DNA from: an uncultured bacterium
Lineage (GTDB): Bacteria; Bacillota; Clostridia; Oscillospirales; Acutalibacteraceae
Assembly (NCBI GenBank): GCA_905215105.1
Contig: CAJMOI010000034.1
Location: 1 to 15,462 of the forward strand
DNA length: 15,462 nt
Direction: 5' to 3'
Shown one piece after another: positions 1 to 7,325 of the stretch. A program made the position numbers and the translations under genes. Within the stretch, counting starts at the first letter, position 1; every line of letters starts with the position of its first letter. The notes below the pieces were generated by a model. That model was not told the origin of the DNA and did no database searches. It was given only the letters and a program-made list of their open reading frames with translations.

Positions 1-1185
1 TCGCAGCAGGGAGAAAAATACCGCCTGCCGTGAACGGCCCAACGCCACAAAGGTGGACTGTCCGGCAAATTGCAGGGACATCATGAAAAATCCGAAGAAA
101 TACAGGTGCATGGCCGGCACTCCTTTTTCCAGCAGCGCCGGATCGCTGTTGAAAAGATGGATAAACTGGGCGGGAAAAAGCAGTGTCAGCAGCCACGCGC
201 CGATGGTATAGAGAATGCAGATGATGGACGTAAACCGAATTCCCTGCCGAACCCGCTGGAATTTGCCTGCACCGTAATTAAAGCCCATGACCGGTTGTGC
301 GCCATTGGTCACACCCATCACCGGCAGCGTCAGTACTTCCCGCACTGCGTTGATCACCGTCATGATTCCCACATAGAGATCCCCTCCATAGATGGAAAGG
401 GTCAGATTACAGACCATCTGCACCGAGCCATTGGTCACCGACATAATAAAGCTGGACATTCCCAGCCCCGTAATTTCCCGGAGAACCCGAAAATTCGGTT
501 TCATCCAGACAAGTTCCAGCCGGTAAATCGCCTGTTTTCCCGTCAGGAACCGCAGCACCCAAATTGCGGAAAGTCCCTGAGAAATCACCGTGGCCAGCGC
601 TGCTCCGCGAACGCCCATTTGCAGCCCGAAAATCAGAATCGGGTCGAGAATGACATTCATCACAGCGCCCAGCAGCACCGTCAGCATTCCCATTTTGCCG
701 AATCCCTGAGAATTGATGAAACTGTTCATTCCCAGGCTGATCATCACAAAAATTGTGCCAATCAGATAGATTTCCAGATAGTCATTGGCATATCCGAAGG
801 TATCCTGACTGGCGCCAAAGAGATACAGCAGCGGCTCTTTAAAGGAAAAGCACACCACCATCAGTACAACGCCCGAAATCATCAGCGCCAGAAAGGAATT
901 GCCCATGACCTTGCGGGCATATTCGTGCTCCCCTTTTCCCCGGGCGATGGAACACAACGGCGCTCCACCCATGCCGAATAAGTTGGAAAAAGCGGAAATA
1001 ATGGTAATGATAGGGAATGTCACCCCCAGACCGGTGAGCGCCAGAGAAGAAGCATTGGGCAAATGGCCGATATAAATCCGGTCCACCAGATTGTACAGCA
1101 CATTGATGAGCTGGGCCAGCGTCATAGGTGCTGCCAGGCTGAGAATGTTTTTCGCCACGCTTCCCTGTGAAAAATCGTTTTTCAA
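1..1185 (-). CDS. MATE family multidrug/Na+ efflux transporter (C-terminus cut by window edge)
   Basis: Translating the minus strand gives an uninterrupted frame of 395 codons that runs off the left edge. It is a hydrophobic multi-helix protein with MATE hallmarks: PMTLAQLINVLYNLVDRIYI near the N-terminus, AFSNLFGMGGAPLCSIARGKG in the second helix region, and a second-half counterpart (TNGAQPVMGFNYGAGKFQRV). MATE proteins are usually about 450 residues, so roughly 50-60 residues are missing. MATE pumps export cationic drugs or metabolites across the cytoplasmic membrane using a Na+ or H+ gradient; the substrate here cannot be told. I chose the TTG at 1185 because GGAG lies 8 bases upstream and the resulting start MKNDFSQGS is typical of this family. 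A GTG at 1194 is in frame but has no usable ribosome site. The gene follows the aminopeptidase gene by 40 bases with no convincing terminator between them, so co-transcription is likely. Confidence 0.9.
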   Translation of the reverse strand, partial: MKNDFSQGSVAKNILSLAAPMTLAQLINVLYNLVDRIYIGHLPNASSLALTGLGVTFPIITIISAFSNLFGMGGAPLCSIARGKGEHEYARKVMGNSFLALMISGVVLMVVCFSFKEPLLYLFGASQDTFGYANDYLEIYLIGTIFVMISLGMNSFINSQGFGKMGMLTVLLGAVMNVILDPILIFGLQMGVRGAALATVISQGLSAIWVLRFLTGKQAIYRLELVWMKPNFRVLREITGLGMSSFIMSVTNGSVQMVCNLTLSIYGGDLYVGIMTVINAVREVLTLPVMGVTNGAQPVMGFNYGAGKFQRVRQGIRFTSIICILYTIGAWLLTLLFPAQFIHLFNSDPALLEKGVPAMHLYFFGFFMMSLQFAGQSTFVALGRSRQAVFFSLLR

Positions 1186-1225
1186 TCCGCTCACTCCGTT
1201 CCGGGGCTATCCCCTTTTTTATGAT

Positions 1226-3001
1226 TTACAGTGCCTGACAGGCTTCCTCCAGCCAGGGCAGTGTCTCAGGCTCCACATGGGGTGCCAATGCCTTGTACAC
1301 CTTCTGATGGTAGTCATTCAGATAATCCAGCTCTTCGCGGGTCATCATGTCCACATCAATGGCCTTGCGGTCAATGGGGAACAAAGTGAGCGGCTCCATC
1401 TTCAGGAAGCGGCCATATTCAGTTTCCTTCCAGAACACCACTTCCAGCAGGTTCTCGGTACGGATACCGTACTTGCCTTCCAGATACAGGCCAGGCTCGT
1501 TGGTGATGGTCATGCCCTCTTTCAGCACGCCGGAAGAACGCTGGCTGAAATTCTGGGGACCTTCATGGACACCGCCAAAGAATCCCACACCGTGACCGGT
1601 GCCGCAGCGGTAATCCAGACCGTATTTCCACACCTGCTGACGTGCCAGACAATCCAGCATACCGTCCTTGGTTCCCTCCGGGAACACCGCCATAGCCAGC
1701 TGAATATGGCTCTTGAGAACACGGGTGAAGTCGGTCTTTTCTTCCTCACTAATGGGACCCATGACAAAAGTACGGGTTACATCGGTGGTACCGGTCAGGT
1801 ACTGTCCGCCAGAATCGATGAGCAAAAAGCCCTTCTTTTGCAGCATGTCGGACTTCTCCGCGGTGGGGCCATAGTGCATCATGGCAGCGTTGGGACCGTA
1901 GCCTGCAATGGTATCAAAGCTCTCGCCCTTGTTCTCCGGCATTTTTGCCCGTTCTTCTGCCAGCATCAAGCACACGTCATATTCGCTGACTGCCTCCCCT
2001 GCGTCCATGCGCTTCTGCAGCTTGACCCAGAAGTTCGCCAGTGCCACGCCGTCCCACACATGGGCTTCACGAATGTTTTTCAGCTCGGTGGGGTTCTTCA
2101 CGCCCTTGAGTGCCGTCACCACATCGGTGCCATAGGTAATGGAAACCGTGTCGTTCTTCATCAGGCGCAGCAGGTTATCATAGCTGATACCAGCCTTATT
2201 TACCAGCATTTTTGCACCGCCCAGATCATCGGACAGGTCTTCTGTAATCGCATTGTAGGGACGCAGGATGAAGGTTTCCTTCAAATAGGCGATATCCTCA
2301 GCGCTCAGACGGTCCTCATCCAGATACAGACGGGCTTCATCCTTCAGCACCAGCACATAAGAGGTAGCGAAGGGATTATAGGCAATATCGGATGCACGGA
2401 CATTGGAAAGCCAGTTGGCGCAGTCCAGTGTGCTGTACAGCTGGGCATCAGCGTTCTTTTCTGCCAGCTTTTCCCGAACCTGCTGGAGCTTCTCTTTGGG
2501 AGAAAGACCTGCATACTTGACATCCAGTACATAAGCGGGGGTGTGGGGCAGCTCGGGGCGGTTTTCCCAAACAGGCATGACCAAATCTTCGCTGACCAGA
2601 GCAGCACCCACTTTTTCCAGTTTCTCCTGGAGCAGCAAGCCGCTTGCTGCCGGATAAATGGCACCGTCCACTGCTACCGTCTTTCCGGCCTGGGTATCAG
2701 CCAGATATTCCTCCACAGTGGGGACACCCTTCTCCCGCATGCGGAACAGTTTGATTTCGCTGCCGGACAGCTGGGTTTCCGCTTGGATAAAATACCGGCC
2801 GTCCGTCCACAGTCCACTCTCTTCGGTGGTAACTACCAGCGTACCAGCAGAACCGGTAAATCCGGAAAACTCCTTGCGGGCCTTCCAGGCTTCGGGAATA
2901 TATTCGCTCATATGAGGGTCACTGGTGGGGATCACCAGCGCATCCACGTTGGCTTTCGCCATTTCTCCGCGCAATGCGGCAATTTTTTCATTGACAGTCA
3001 T
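1226..3001 (-). CDS. pepP: Xaa-Pro aminopeptidase (aminopeptidase P, M24B, long three-domain form)
   Basis: A 591-residue cytoplasmic metallopeptidase that removes the N-terminal residue from peptides whose second residue is proline. The N-terminal and middle creatinase-like domains span roughly residues 1-300, the pita-bread catalytic domain about 305-530, and a short M24 C-terminal extension ends the protein. This matches the ~600-residue APP1 architecture rather than the ~440-residue E. coli PepP. The five metal ligands are visible: D396 (LLIDSGG), D407 (GTTDVTRT), H470 (GTGHGVG), E502 (ITNEPGLY) and E516 (IRTENLLEV); H376 in AMMHYGP fits the family's substrate-side histidine. The ATG at 3001 is used because AAGGAG (3011-3016) sits 9 bases upstream; an in-frame TTG at 3010 abuts that site and is unlikely. 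The gene lies directly downstream of the opp operon, which fits a role in digesting imported peptides. The symbol is by function; pepP is often reserved for the shorter form. Confidence 0.95.
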   Translation of the reverse strand: MTVNEKIAALRGEMAKANVDALVIPTSDPHMSEYIPEAWKARKEFSGFTGSAGTLVVTTEESGLWTDGRYFIQAETQLSGSEIKLFRMREKGVPTVEEYLADTQAGKTVAVDGAIYPAASGLLLQEKLEKVGAALVSEDLVMPVWENRPELPHTPAYVLDVKYAGLSPKEKLQQVREKLAEKNADAQLYSTLDCANWLSNVRASDIAYNPFATSYVLVLKDEARLYLDEDRLSAEDIAYLKETFILRPYNAITEDLSDDLGGAKMLVNKAGISYDNLLRLMKNDTVSITYGTDVVTALKGVKNPTELKNIREAHVWDGVALANFWVKLQKRMDAGEAVSEYDVCLMLAEERAKMPENKGESFDTIAGYGPNAAMMHYGPTAEKSDMLQKKGFLLIDSGGQYLTGTTDVTRTFVMGPISEEEKTDFTRVLKSHIQLAMAVFPEGTKDGMLDCLARQQVWKYGLDYRCGTGHGVGFFGGVHEGPQNFSQRSSGVLKEGMTITNEPGLYLEGKYGIRTENLLEVVFWKETEYGRFLKMEPLTLFPIDRKAIDVDMMTREELDYLNDYHQKVYKALAPHVEPETLPWLEEACQAL

Positions 3002-3020
3002 GGCTAACAACTCCTTTATG

Positions 3021-3056
3021 CAAAATAAAACAGCCCCCGGACCTGCCGGAGGCTGT
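3021..3056 (-). terminator. Intrinsic terminator after oppF
   Basis: On the minus strand an 11-bp stem (ACAGCCTCCGG with CCGGGGGCTGT, one G-U pair) closes a 5-base loop and is followed by TTTATTTTG. It begins about 24 bases after the oppF stop. Its T-tract ends only 4 bases before the ribosome site of the aminopeptidase gene, so that gene depends on readthrough or on a promoter inside the oppF 3' end. Confidence 0.85.
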
Positions 3057-3079
3057 GATAAGGCAAAACTTCTCCGGTA

Positions 3080-4081
3080 TTACACCAGATGACAGGCCAC
3101 AAAATGGCCCGGACGTGCTTCCTTGAGCACCGGAGTCTCCTGACGGCACCGATCGGTGGCGTTGGGGCAGCGGTTGGCAAAGGGACAGCCCGGCTTGGGA
3201 TTGATGGGGCTGGGCACGTCGCCAGAAAGCACCTGCGCCTTCTTCTGGGCTTCCTTATCCGGGTCGGGAATCGGCACGGAGGACAGAAGCGCCTTACTGT
3301 AGGGATGCAGGGTGTGGTCATAAATCTCGTCACTGTCTGCCAGCTCTACCAGGTTGCCCAGGTACATAACGGCGATACGGTCAGAGATATACTTGACAAT
3401 GTTCAGGTCATGGGCAATGAACATATAGGTCAGGCCCAGCTTATTCTGCAAATCTTTCAGCAGGTTGATAATCTGGCTCTGAATGGAAACGTCCAGAGCG
3501 GAAATAGGCTCATCGCACACGATGAACTCGGGCTCGATGGCCAGCGCACGGGCAATACCGATACGCTGACGCTGGCCGCCGGAAAATTCGTGAGGGAAAC
3601 GGTTTGCGTGCTCACGGTTCAGACCGACGGTTTCCAGCAGCTCATACACACGCTGCTGACGCTTCTCTTTGTCGTACATATTGTGGATTTCCATACCCTC
3701 TGCAATGATGGTACCCACAGTCATACGGGGGTTCAAGGAAGCATAGGGGTCCTGGAAAATAATCTGTGCCTTACGGGAATAGGCAAAACGATCCTTGGTA
3801 TGCTTCAGATTGACTTCCTTGTCGCGGTACAGGATTCTGCCCTTGGTGGGATGATAGATACCCATCACCACGCGGCCCATGGTGGACTTACCGCAGCCGG
3901 ACTCACCTACAACCCCCAGAGTTTCCCCCTTATAGATGTCGAAAGAAACATTGTTGACGGCCACCAGTGTCTGGCGGGGACCAACACGGAAGTGCTTGGA
4001 CACATTTTCCAAAGTAATCAGCTTTTCCTTACCGGAAGAAGCCTCGGCACCTTCCGTCTTCTTCATGTAGCTGTCTTCCAT
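3080..4081 (-). CDS. oppF: Oligopeptide/dipeptide ABC transporter ATP-binding protein OppF/DppF
   Basis: A 333-residue ATPase that, paired with OppD, powers peptide import at the inner face of the membrane. Visible motifs are Walker A GESGCGKS (59-66), Q-loop Q110, signature SGGQRQR (167-173), Walker B FIVCDEP (186-192) and H-loop H224. After the nucleotide-binding domain comes the oligopeptide/dipeptide C-terminal extension with cysteines C299, C305, C312 and C330 in a C-x5-C-x6-C-x17-C array. The start ATG at 4081 overlaps the oppD stop codon by one base (TAATG) and has GGAGGAG 8 bases upstream, inside the oppD 3' end, so translational coupling is likely. Opp and Dpp systems cannot be told apart by the ATPases alone, so substrate length is uncertain. 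The last gene of the operon before a terminator. Confidence 0.97.
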   Translation of the reverse strand: MEDSYMKKTEGAEASSGKEKLITLENVSKHFRVGPRQTLVAVNNVSFDIYKGETLGVVGESGCGKSTMGRVVMGIYHPTKGRILYRDKEVNLKHTKDRFAYSRKAQIIFQDPYASLNPRMTVGTIIAEGMEIHNMYDKEKRQQRVYELLETVGLNREHANRFPHEFSGGQRQRIGIARALAIEPEFIVCDEPISALDVSIQSQIINLLKDLQNKLGLTYMFIAHDLNIVKYISDRIAVMYLGNLVELADSDEIYDHTLHPYSKALLSSVPIPDPDKEAQKKAQVLSGDVPSPINPKPGCPFANRCPNATDRCRQETPVLKEARPGHFVACHLV

Positions 4082-5079
4082 TATGCTTTCTCCTCCTTTC
4101 CGGGAAAATCAGGATGCAGCCGCCAGCAGGAAGCGGTGTGTCCCTCTCCCACAGTAAACACGGGAGGCTGGTTATTTTTGCAAATCTTCATGCAGTGCTG
4201 GCAGCGGCTGGCGAATGCACAACCCTTGGGCGGTGCAAACAGGTCCGGCGGAGTGCCGGGGATGGATACCAGCTCTTCGTCACGGCTGGTCTCCACGGTA
4301 GGAAGGCTGCGCAGCAGAGCGGCAGTATAGGGATGACTGGCACGATAGAAAATATCCTGAGAGGTGCCCTGTTCTACCACTTTACCAGCATACATAACGG
4401 CCACGCGATCAGCCAGGTTGGCCACAACGCCCAGGTCGTGAGTAATCAGAATGATAGCGGTGCCAGTCTCTTCACGAATCTTGCCCATCAGCTGCATGAT
4501 CTGTGCCTGAATGGTCACGTCCAGAGCAGTGGTAGGTTCGTCGGCAATCAGCAGCTTGGGATTGCAGGAAAGAGCCATAGCAATCATAGCACGCTGACGC
4601 ATACCGCCGGAAAACTCGTGGGGATACTGATCGGCGCGTTCCTCTGCGTTGGGAATCTGCACCAGCTTCAGCAGGCGGATTGCCTCTTCCTGGCACTTTT
4701 TGCCGGAAAGCTTCTTATGCTTGTGCAGAGTCTCCGTAATCTGCTTGCCCACTTTCATGGTGGGGTTCAGGCAGGTCATGGGATCCTGGAAAATCATGCT
4801 CACCAGCTGACCGCGGATGTTCTGCATCTCTTTTTCGCTGGCAGCAACGATATCCTTTCCGCACAGCTCCAGCGTACCCTCTTTGATGCGGGCGGGAGGC
4901 ATGGGGTTCAGCTTCATAATGGTCTTTGCGGTAACACTCTTACCGCAGCCGGACTCGCCGACGATTGCCAGCACTTCGCCTTCCTCCACATGAAGGGAAA
5001 CACCGCGGACTGCATGAACTTCACCTGCATAGGTGTCAAAGGAAACGTGGAGATTTTCAATTCTTAATACGTCTGCCAT
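4081..5079 (-). CDS. oppD: Oligopeptide/dipeptide ABC transporter ATP-binding protein OppD/DppD
   Basis: A 332-residue ATPase partner of OppF. Motifs are Walker A GESGCGKS (41-48), Q98 in FQDPMTCLNP, signature SGGMRQR (157-163), Walker B LLIADEP (176-182) and H214. The longer spacing with PPARIKEG after Walker A is typical of the OppD/DppD branch. The C-terminal extension has C287, C293, C300 and C318 spaced C-x5-C-x6-C-x17-C. This pattern is known to bind a [4Fe-4S] cluster in DppD-type proteins; cluster binding here is inferred. The start ATG at 5079 has AAGGAGG 9 bases upstream. It lies 6 bases after oppC and overlaps oppF by one base, so it belongs to the oppBCDF operon. Confidence 0.97.
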   Translation of the reverse strand: MADVLRIENLHVSFDTYAGEVHAVRGVSLHVEEGEVLAIVGESGCGKSVTAKTIMKLNPMPPARIKEGTLELCGKDIVAASEKEMQNIRGQLVSMIFQDPMTCLNPTMKVGKQITETLHKHKKLSGKKCQEEAIRLLKLVQIPNAEERADQYPHEFSGGMRQRAMIAMALSCNPKLLIADEPTTALDVTIQAQIMQLMGKIREETGTAIILITHDLGVVANLADRVAVMYAGKVVEQGTSQDIFYRASHPYTAALLRSLPTVETSRDEELVSIPGTPPDLFAPPKGCAFASRCQHCMKICKNNQPPVFTVGEGHTASCWRLHPDFPGKEEKA

Positions 5080-5085
5080 CTTCCA

Positions 5086-6099
5086 TTACCTCCTTAACTT
5101 CGGGTCAAATGCATCCCGCAGCTGGTCACCCAGCAGGTTGAAGGACAGCATCGTAAAGCAGATAAACAGTGCCGGGAACAGAAGCTCTGTGGGATAAATC
5201 TGGAAATTCAGAATGCCGTCGTTGGCCAGAATACCCCAGGAAGTTTCCGGAGGAGCGATACCCAGACCCAGCATGGACAGGAAAGCTTCCGTAAAGATGA
5301 TAGCCGGAATATCCAGCGTAATATTGACAATAATCACACTCAGAATATTGGGAACCAGATGGCGGGCAATAATGCGGCGGGGCTTGGCGCCCATAGCCTG
5401 AGCGGCAATGAGGAACTCCTGTCCTTTCAGCGCAATCACCTGACCACGCACCAGACGAGCCATACCCGTCCAACCGGTGATGGAATATGCGATGATAATG
5501 GTTACCAGGCCGCGGGGCAGAACCACCATCAGCAACATAACGATAATCAGATAAGGAATACCGCTGATAACTTCCAGGATACGCATCATGACATTATCAA
5601 CTGAACCGCCAAAATAACCGGAAACACCGCCATAAATGATACCCATCACACAGTCAATGAGTGCCACTGCTGCGGCAACAATCAGAGAAACACGGGCACC
5701 GCACCAGATACGGACAAAGATATCACGTCCCAGAGAATCCGTACCAAACAGATGAACCTGTCCATTTACCGGATCGATACACATCGGCGGCTGATGAATG
5801 AAGGTGATATTCTGGTCATTCATGCCAAATGGTGAGAAAATCGGTACAAAAATTGCACCTAAAATCAAAAGAGTCAAAATTCCAATGCAGACAACTGCTA
5901 CCTTACTGCGGCGCAAACGGCTCATGGCATCCTGCCAGAAGCTGATGGAAGGGCGCACGATGGATTCCATGGAAGCGCTGTCTGTTCCAACTGCTTCAAA
6001 CTCAGATGCATCAATGGAGCTTTCTGCATCATATACTGCAGCAGCTGTATCCACAACAGGCTCAAAGGGAGCCTTTTTCTTAATACTGAAAAGTCCCAC
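5086..6099 (-). CDS. oppC: Oligopeptide/dipeptide ABC transporter permease OppC/DppC
   Basis: A 337-residue inner-membrane permease that forms the translocation pore with OppB. A long, acidic, cytoplasmic N-terminal extension (about residues 1-65) precedes the first membrane segment (about 67-89). The family motif HLFGTDSLGRD occurs at 116-126, and the EAA coupling loop that docks on the ATPase at about 228-250 (EFLIAAQAMGAKPRRIIARH), followed by LGLGIAPPETSWG. The start is a GTG at 6099, chosen because AAAGGAG lies 8 bases upstream. That site is formed by the last codons of oppB, 5 bases away, which suggests coupled translation. No in-frame ATG near this point has a comparable ribosome site. 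Confidence 0.96.
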   Translation of the reverse strand: MGLFSIKKKAPFEPVVDTAAAVYDAESSIDASEFEAVGTDSASMESIVRPSISFWQDAMSRLRRSKVAVVCIGILTLLILGAIFVPIFSPFGMNDQNITFIHQPPMCIDPVNGQVHLFGTDSLGRDIFVRIWCGARVSLIVAAAVALIDCVMGIIYGGVSGYFGGSVDNVMMRILEVISGIPYLIIVMLLMVVLPRGLVTIIIAYSITGWTGMARLVRGQVIALKGQEFLIAAQAMGAKPRRIIARHLVPNILSVIIVNITLDIPAIIFTEAFLSMLGLGIAPPETSWGILANDGILNFQIYPTELLFPALFICFTMLSFNLLGDQLRDAFDPKLRR

Positions 6100-6104
6100 A
6101 GGCT

Positions 6105-7061
6105 TTACTCCTTTCCGCCAGTCAGCTTGACACGAGGATCAATCAGACCATACAAAATATCTACGACCAGGTTTGCAAGCACCAGGAAAGCACCATAGAA
6201 CATGGTCGTACCTGCAATCAGGGGATAGTCATTCTGCTGCACGCACTGAACAAAATGACGACCCATACCGGGAATGGTAAAGATATTCTCAACCACAAAG
6301 GTACCGGTGAGCAGAGCCGCTACCAGCGGACCCAAAACGGTAATCACAGGCATCAGAGCGTTGCGCACCGCGTGCTTCCAGATAATTGCTTTCTGGGAAA
6401 GACCCTTTGCCTTTGCGGTCATAATGTAATCCTGTCCCAATACATCCAGCATACTGGTTCGCATCAAACGGCTGATGGTTGCCATGGAACCGAACGCCAA
6501 CGCGAAAGATGGAAGAATTTTACTGTTCATATCAGCCCATCCCACAACGGCGAATACCTGCACACCGGTGGCCTGCATGAGCTTCAATCCAAGGAAATAC
6601 TGCAAAAGAGAACCAACTACGAAAGAAGGCACGGAAACGCCGATCAGTGCAATGAACATTGTCAGGCTGTCCCAGACCGTTCCGCGCTTGACAGCAGCGA
6701 CAATTCCCAGGAGAACGCCCATGATAAATGCAAAAATCAGTGCACGCATACCCAATTCCAAAGAAACCGGGAAGGACTCTGCAATGATGTCTGTCATGGC
6801 ACGGCCATTACGCAGAGAAGTGCCAAGATCCCCCTGGAGAATACGTCCAAAGTAAATCAGATACTGTTCCCAAAGCGGTTTATCCATACCATACTTTGCA
6901 AACAAAGCCTGTTTGGTCTCCTCAGGAATGGCTTTACCGCCGGTAAAGGGGTCACCAGGCAGCAAACGCATGAGGAAAAAGGTTACGGTAATCAGTGCCC
7001 ATACCGTAATTGCTGCATACAAAATCCGCTTGAGGATGTACATCAGCTGTTTTGAATTCAA
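6105..7061 (-). CDS. oppB: Oligopeptide/dipeptide ABC transporter permease OppB/DppB
   Basis: A 318-residue permease with about six membrane segments. The N-terminus YILKRILYAAITVWALITVT forms the first helix, ending in FLMRLLPGDPF, the signature of OppB/DppB. The EAA loop is at about 211-233 (DYIMTAKAKGLSQKAIIWKH), and VVENIFTIPGMGR plus DPRVKL near the C-terminus are family typical. The TTG at 7061 is the most upstream possible start, since an in-frame TGA lies just before it; AAGGGA sits 10 bases upstream. An internal ATG at 7043 would give the more usual MYILKRIL start but has no clear ribosome site, so the first six residues are uncertain. It is the first gene of the oppBCDF transcript. 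Confidence 0.95.
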   Translation of the reverse strand: MNSKQLMYILKRILYAAITVWALITVTFFLMRLLPGDPFTGGKAIPEETKQALFAKYGMDKPLWEQYLIYFGRILQGDLGTSLRNGRAMTDIIAESFPVSLELGMRALIFAFIMGVLLGIVAAVKRGTVWDSLTMFIALIGVSVPSFVVGSLLQYFLGLKLMQATGVQVFAVVGWADMNSKILPSFALAFGSMATISRLMRTSMLDVLGQDYIMTAKAKGLSQKAIIWKHAVRNALMPVITVLGPLVAALLTGTFVVENIFTIPGMGRHFVQCVQQNDYPLIAGTTMFYGAFLVLANLVVDILYGLIDPRVKLTGGKE

Positions 7062-7157
7062 ACGAAATCATTCCCTTCTGAAAAATATCTATTATAAAAG
7101 GTATTTTGCAGGCAGATACCATACAAACCCCTGTTGGCAAAAGTTTCGGATTTGATT

Positions 7158-7186
7158 AGTATACCACACTCGAAAGAATTTGGCAA
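7158..7186 (-). promoter_or_regulatory. Promoter of the oppBCDF operon
   Basis: On the minus strand TTGCCA (7186-7181) and TATACT (7163-7158) are separated by exactly 17 bases, with TGTGG just before TATACT giving an extended -10. The predicted start lies about 90 bases upstream of the oppB start. The -35 box directly adjoins the U-tract of the preceding terminator hairpin, so the permease and ATPase genes can be transcribed independently of oppA. A second TATAAT (7096-7091) closer to oppB lacks a good -35. Confidence 0.75.
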
Positions 7187-7248
7187 AAAAATTGCTTATG
7201 AAAACCGCAAAATTTCAGTGATTTGAATTTTGCGGTTTTCATAAGCAA
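7183..7248 (-). terminator. Perfect 23-bp inverted repeat with U-tract (second terminator after oppA)
   Basis: The arms at 7192-7214 and 7226-7248 are perfect reverse complements over 23 bases and enclose an 11-base loop. On the minus strand the hairpin is followed by a run of seven to eight T. The stem is unusually long and rather AT-rich for a terminator. It sits between oppA and the oppB promoter and would strongly limit readthrough. Confidence 0.75.
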
Positions 7249-7280
7249 AAAGAGCCACATGTATTCCATATGGCTCTTTT
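7248..7280 (-). terminator. First intrinsic terminator after oppA
   Basis: A 10-bp stem (arms 7248-7257 and 7271-7280; core GAGCCA/TGGCTC) with a 13-base loop region, followed on the minus strand by TTTTTGC. It lies about 45 bases after the oppA stop and abuts the 23-bp inverted repeat. Because both arms end in A or T runs, it could also act on plus-strand transcripts. Confidence 0.75.
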
Positions 7281-7325
7281 CGCAATTCGCTATCAGATTT
7301 CGGAAAAACAGAGATTCTCCGATTC

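Noticed and set aside
70..981. Plus-strand open frame of 303 codons at the left edge
   Set aside because: Shadow of the MATE gene; the product is His/Gln/Arg-rich and has no membrane or domain signature, while the opposite frame is a clear transporter.
1199..1216. GGGG-CTAT-CCCC mini-hairpin between the aminopeptidase and MATE genes as a terminator
   Set aside because: Only four base pairs and no T-run in the direction of transcription.
1091..3007. Long plus-strand open frame of 638 codons opposite the aminopeptidase
   Set aside because: It is a mirror of the well-supported minus-strand aminopeptidase and MATE start; its translation is His/Gln/Leu-rich with no family features, and the minus frame has catalytic motifs and a proper ribosome site.
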